NCBI GenBank assembly: GCA_963830165.1 | Contig: CAWHKZ010000011.1 | Span: 744,001 to 808,000, forward strand | Direction: 5' to 3' | DNA: 64,000 bases | Source: Bog-756 sp963830165 | GTDB taxonomy: Bacteria; Actinomycetota; Acidimicrobiia; Acidimicrobiales; RAAP-2 | Shown here: positions 60,728-64,000 of the stretch, piece by piece | Position numbering within the stretch: the first letter of the stretch is position 1 | Layout of the letters: the number at the start of each line of letters is the position of its first letter | The notes under the pieces: generated by a model | The model's input: the letters and a program-made list of their open reading frames with translations, nothing else | Database searches by the model: none | Told to the model about the DNA's origin: nothing | Made by a program: the position numbers and the translations under genes

Positions 60728-61975
60728 ATGCCGCACCCCCGAGGGAGCCTGACCGAACGCCGCCGTACCCGCCTGATCCACGTGGGTGACGTGCCCGTGG
60801 GGGGTGGCACCCCGGTGACCGTGCAGTCGATGACGACCACCAAGACCGCCGACGTGGACGCCACCCTCACTCAGATCTACGCTCTCGCCGCGGCCGGGGC
60901 CGACCTGGTGCGGTGCACCTGCAACGAGGAGGAGGCGGCCGAGGGCCTGGCCCGGATCGTGCCCCGCTCGCCGGTGCCGATCATCGCCGACATCCACTTC
61001 CACGTCGAGATGGCGCTCGCCGCCCTCGAGGCGGGCGTGCAGGGACTGCGCCTCAATCCCGGGAACCTGCGCAAGCCCCACGAGATCAAACTGGTGGCGG
61101 CCGAGGCCAAGGACCGCGGCGTGCCCATCCGCATCGGCGTCAACGCGGGATCGCTCCACCCCGACCTCTACAAGAAGTACGGCGGGGCCACCCCCGAAGC
61201 GCTCGTCGAGTCGGCCAGGATGGAGCTCGCCTACTTCGCCGAGGTCGACTTCGAGGACGTCAAGATCTCGGTGAAGGCCTCGTCGGTGCCGCTCATGATC
61301 GAGTCGTACCGGTTGGCGTCGGAGACCTTCGACCATCCGCTCCACCTCGGGGTCACCGAAGCCGGCCCACCGCCGGCCGGCCTGCTCAAGGGAACCGCCG
61401 GCATCGCCACCCTGCTGGCCGAGGGCATCGGTGACACCATCCGCTACTCGCTGACCGCCGACCCGGTCGAGGAGGCCCGGGCCGGGCGGCAACTGCTCGA
61501 GGCGCTGGGCCTGCGTGAGCGCAAGGGTCTCGACCTCATCGCCTGCCCGAGCTGCGGCCGGTCCGAGATCGACGTCATCGCGGTGGCCCAGGCGGCCCAG
61601 GACGCCCTCGAGGACCGGAACCTGCCCATCCAGGTCGCCGTGATGGGCTGCGTGGTCAACGGCCCCGGCGAGGCGCGCGAGGCCGACCTCGGGATCGCCG
61701 CGGGTCGCAAGCGGGGCCACCTGTTCATCAAGGGCAAGATCGTCCGGGTCGTCCCCGAGGACGAGATGGTCGAGGCCCTGGTCGCCGAAGCCGAGCGGTT
61801 GGTGGCCGAGGGCGTCGAGGCCCGCCTGGCCGCAGCGGACGCCGGCGCCGAGGCCGAGGCCGAGGCCGACCGCCGCGAGCTGCTCGACGCCAAGGGTGCC
61901 GACGCCAACGCCTCGGAGACCAGGGTCGACCTGATCCGCAAGCGCTTCGGCGACGAGGCCGTCCCGGCCGGCTGA
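60728..61975 (+). CDS. ispG: 4-hydroxy-3-methylbut-2-en-1-yl diphosphate synthase
   Basis: A 415-residue GcpE: N-terminal TIM barrel starting RLIHVGDVPVGGG and QSMTTTKTADV; C-terminal reductase domain with the [4Fe-4S] ligands C273 and C276 (CPSCGRSE) and C308 (VMGCVVNGPGEA), the glutamate E315. The C terminus has an Ala/Glu tail with no assigned role. Penultimate MEP-pathway step. Needs reduced ferredoxin/flavodoxin. Confidence 0.96.
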   Translation: MPHPRGSLTERRRTRLIHVGDVPVGGGTPVTVQSMTTTKTADVDATLTQIYALAAAGADLVRCTCNEEEAAEGLARIVPRSPVPIIADIHFHVEMALAALEAGVQGLRLNPGNLRKPHEIKLVAAEAKDRGVPIRIGVNAGSLHPDLYKKYGGATPEALVESARMELAYFAEVDFEDVKISVKASSVPLMIESYRLASETFDHPLHLGVTEAGPPPAGLLKGTAGIATLLAEGIGDTIRYSLTADPVEEARAGRQLLEALGLRERKGLDLIACPSCGRSEIDVIAVAQAAQDALEDRNLPIQVAVMGCVVNGPGEAREADLGIAAGRKRGHLFIKGKIVRVVPEDEMVEALVAEAERLVAEGVEARLAAADAGAEAEAEADRRELLDAKGADANASETRVDLIRKRFGDEAVPAG

Positions 61976-62047
61976 CGTACGACCCGGGCGCCCCGAGGGC
62001 GGGCTGCGCACCCGGGCGCGGCTCCCGGGGACGTGGTGCCCTCCCGG

Positions 62048-62053
62048 TAGGCT
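62048..62053 (+). promoter_or_regulatory. -10 hexamer TAGGCT, proS
   Basis: TAGGCT ends 8 nt before the proS ATG at 62062. Confidence 0.5.
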
Positions 62054-62061
62054 CTGCGCCC

Positions 62062-63768
62062 ATGCGCATGTCCCGCCTCCTGGTCCGTACCCTGCGAGAC
62101 GCCCCGGCCGACGCCGAGGTCGTCAGCCACCAGCTCCTGGTGCGGGGCGGGTTCATCCGCCGCCTGGCCTCGGGCGTCTACAGCTTCCTCCCGCTCGGGC
62201 TCCGGGTCCTGCACAACATCGAGGCCGTGATCCGCGAGGAGCTCGACGCCGCCGACTGCCAGGAAGTGCTCCTGCCCGCCCTCCACCCGCTCGAGCTGTG
62301 GGAGCAGAGCGGACGGGCGGCCATGTTCGGCTCCGACGCCCTTCCGGCCATGCAGGTCGAGGCCCGGGGAGGCTCCTTCGTGCTCGGCCCCACCCACGAG
62401 GAGGTGGTGACCGTCACCGTGGGGGCCGAGGTCGACTCCTACCGCCAGCTGCCGCTGACCGTGTACCAGATCCAGGTGAAGTTCCGTGACGAGGCCCGTC
62501 CCCGCTTCGGGCTGCTCCGGACCCGCGAGCTCATCATGTGCGACGCCTACTCCTTCGACGTCGACACGAAGGCCATGCAGGACTCCTACCGCACCGTCTA
62601 CGACGCCTACCTCAGGATCTTCGGCCGCTTCGACCTCGACGTGCACCCCGTGGAGGCCGAGTCCGGCGCCATCGGCGGCGAGGTGAACCACGAGTTCATG
62701 GTCCCGTCGGCGGTGGGGGAGGACCACTTCGTCCACTGTGTGGCCTGTGGGTACGCGGCCAATGTGGAGGCGGCCACCCGGGGCGGCTTCGGCGCGCCGG
62801 TCGCCCACGATCCGGCGGCACCCGGACCGGTCGAGCACCACACGCCCGACCGCCCCGGCATCGACCTGGTGGTGGACTACTTCGACGACCCGGCGGTCAC
62901 CGCCGCCGACCTGCTGAAGAGCCTGGCCGTGGTCGATGCCGACGGCCGTCCCGTCGTGGTCCTGGTCCCCGGTGACCGCGAGGCCCGGCTTCCCGGTGGC
63001 TGGCGGCTCTTCGAGGAGGCGGACTTCGCCGCCCACCCGTCGCTGGTCAAGGGGTACATCGGGCCGATGGGCCGACAGGACGCAGGAGTCACCGTGGTGG
63101 CCGACATCGAGGTGGCCCGGCCCGGCCCCTGGATCACCGGTGCCAACCGGGCCGACCACCACGTGAGCGGCGTGCTGCTGGGCCGCGACTTCGCCGTGGA
63201 CGACTGGGGCTCCTACACCGAGGTCGCCTCCGGCGACGCCTGCCCCCGGTGCGGCGCCGAGGTCGACCTCGTGCGCTCGGTCGAGGCCGCCCACACGTTC
63301 CAGCTGGGGACGCGGTACTCGAGCGTGCTCCCGGGGTCGTCCTTCGTGGCCGAGGACGGCGACGAGGCCATCTTCTCGATGGGCTGCTACGGCATGGGGG
63401 TCTCCCGCCTCCTGTCGGTGGTGGCCGAGGAGCACCACGACGACAAGGGCCTGGTGTGGCCGGCCGCCCTCGCCCCGTTCCAGGTCCATCTGGCGGCCCT
63501 CGGGGCCGGCCGGGCCCCCGACGTGGCCGAGGCCGCCGACGCACTCCACGACCGGCTGGTGGCGGCCGGCGTCGAGGTCCTCTACGACGACCGGGACGTG
63601 TCGCCCGGGGTGAAGTTCGCCGACGCCGACCTGCTCGGGATCCCGGTCCGGCTCGTGGTCGGGGCCAAGGGCCTGGCCCGGGGCATCGTGGAGTGGCGCT
63701 CCCGGGCCACCGGTGAGGAGCGCGAGATCGCCCTCGACGGGCCCGTGGAGGCGGTGCTGGCCCGCTAG
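62062..63768 (+). CDS. proS: prolyl-tRNA synthetase
   Basis: A 568-residue bacterial-type ProRS: class II core starting LLVRTLRDAPADAEVVSHQLL, motif 2 region with FRDEARPRFGLLRTREL, an inserted editing domain (~225-390, VDYFDDPAVTAADLLKS), motif 3 (GCYGMGVSRLLSVV) and an anticodon-binding domain (~470-568). The insert is of the INS/YbaK type that clears Ala-tRNA-Pro. It lies opposite a proline tRNA in function but that gene is far away at 6.8 kb. ATG 62062 follows TAGGCT. Confidence 0.96.
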   Translation: MRMSRLLVRTLRDAPADAEVVSHQLLVRGGFIRRLASGVYSFLPLGLRVLHNIEAVIREELDAADCQEVLLPALHPLELWEQSGRAAMFGSDALPAMQVEARGGSFVLGPTHEEVVTVTVGAEVDSYRQLPLTVYQIQVKFRDEARPRFGLLRTRELIMCDAYSFDVDTKAMQDSYRTVYDAYLRIFGRFDLDVHPVEAESGAIGGEVNHEFMVPSAVGEDHFVHCVACGYAANVEAATRGGFGAPVAHDPAAPGPVEHHTPDRPGIDLVVDYFDDPAVTAADLLKSLAVVDADGRPVVVLVPGDREARLPGGWRLFEEADFAAHPSLVKGYIGPMGRQDAGVTVVADIEVARPGPWITGANRADHHVSGVLLGRDFAVDDWGSYTEVASGDACPRCGAEVDLVRSVEAAHTFQLGTRYSSVLPGSSFVAEDGDEAIFSMGCYGMGVSRLLSVVAEEHHDDKGLVWPAALAPFQVHLAALGAGRAPDVAEAADALHDRLVAAGVEVLYDDRDVSPGVKFADADLLGIPVRLVVGAKGLARGIVEWRSRATGEEREIALDGPVEAVLAR

Positions 63769-63881
63769 CGCCCACGCTGCCCCCGGGGGGCTCCCTGTCC
63801 ACTGGTGGTGACAGGTGTACCGGGGACCGGCGGGCGGGAGCGGACGACCTGGTCAGGGTCCCACCGGCCGGCCTCCGCTGC

Positions 63882-63887
63882 TATACT
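63882..63887 (+). promoter_or_regulatory. strong -10 hexamer TATACT
   Basis: TATACT in an otherwise GC-rich gap is one of the best -10 sequences in the window. It would start a transcript near 63894 that goes through the hairpin at 63930. Confidence 0.5.
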
Positions 63888-63929
63888 TTCCAGTCTGCCG
63901 TTCGGTTGGGGTGTAGTGACGCTGATGAG

Positions 63930-63958
63930 GCGTGGGCGGCCAGCCCACGCTTTTGTTT
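63930..63958 (+). terminator. intrinsic terminator-like hairpin downstream of the promoter
   Basis: GCGTGGGC (63930-63937) pairs with GCCCACGC (63943-63950) over a GGCCA loop, followed by TTTTGTTTTG. It is the only hairpin with a U-tract I see in the window. It lies ~70 nt after proS-independent TATACT, so it is probably an attenuator in the leader of the next operon. In many bacteria proS or its neighbours precede rimP-nusA-infB. Confidence 0.75.
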
Positions 63959-64000
63959 TGGTCGGAAACGCCTCCCCCTGGGCGTGCAGCGCAAGTCGGG

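Overview
The window is about 64 kb of very GC-rich DNA with mostly GTG/ATG starts, short or overlapping gene junctions and few U-tract terminators. Gene content and order are actinobacterial: tig-clpP-clpX-folC; ndk-mreB-mreC-mreD-mrdA; radical SAM-DUF2344-rne-rplU-rpmA-obg-proB-proA; nadD-rsfS; mtrA/mtrB/lpqB-like; xerC-whiG-type sigma-rpsB-tsf-pyrH-frr-cdsA-dxr-rseP-ispG-proS. An F420-type LLM oxidoreductase and a secreted protein with DGGVFxFGDA repeats fit a deep-branching actinobacterium. Class Acidimicrobiia is my inference; no marker was searched.

Layout. 0-8 kb: secreted Ig-like protein, three tRNAs (Lys, His, Arg), orphan ParA with a zinc-ribbon protein and a DedA protein, MBL hydrolase, PAS-GGDEF-EAL protein, tRNA-Pro, Ppx/GppA phosphatase. 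8-12.6 kb: DUF5679 protein, a second multidomain GGDEF-EAL protein, glutathione peroxidase. 12.9-17.7 kb: proteostasis block plus folC. 17.8-20.3 kb: a decayed repeat-domain fragment, a MmcQ/YjbR protein and a DUF222-HNH protein. 20.4-31.5 kb: ndk, the cell-shape operon, the radical SAM pair, RNase E/G, L21 and L27. 31.5-40.4 kb: tyrosine phosphatase, obg, proline biosynthesis split by a TetR gene, a MoxR/VWA pair and a histidine phosphatase. 40.4-46 kb: secreted lysozyme-like repeat protein, class II DAHP synthase, LLM oxidoreductase, nadD, a small membrane protein and rsfS. 46-50.6 kb: MtrAB-like two-component system with a minimal LpqB-like lipoprotein, and an orphan ABC solute-binding lipoprotein. 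50.8-63.8 kb: xerC through proS, followed by a promoter and a terminator-like hairpin that probably lead into rimP-nusA-infB.

Two features run through the whole window. First, many genes have a TA(G/C)NNT hexamer whose last base lies 6-9 nt before the start codon, the arrangement expected for leaderless transcripts; one such promoter seems to drive a 32-codon ORF whose stop overlaps the mreB start (TGATG). Second, five genes (a GGDEF-EAL gene, the HNH gene, mrdA, the radical SAM gene and a histidine phosphatase) are readable only across one to three frame changes, and a sixth (the first GGDEF-EAL gene) has lost its stop. Most shifts go in the same direction, and one clear case is an extra G in a G-run, so sequence error is the simplest explanation. 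I list these genes as whole CDSs and mark the break points.

No CRISPR array, insertion sequence, prophage or plasmid region was seen. Intergenic gaps instead carry several unrelated short tandem repeats.
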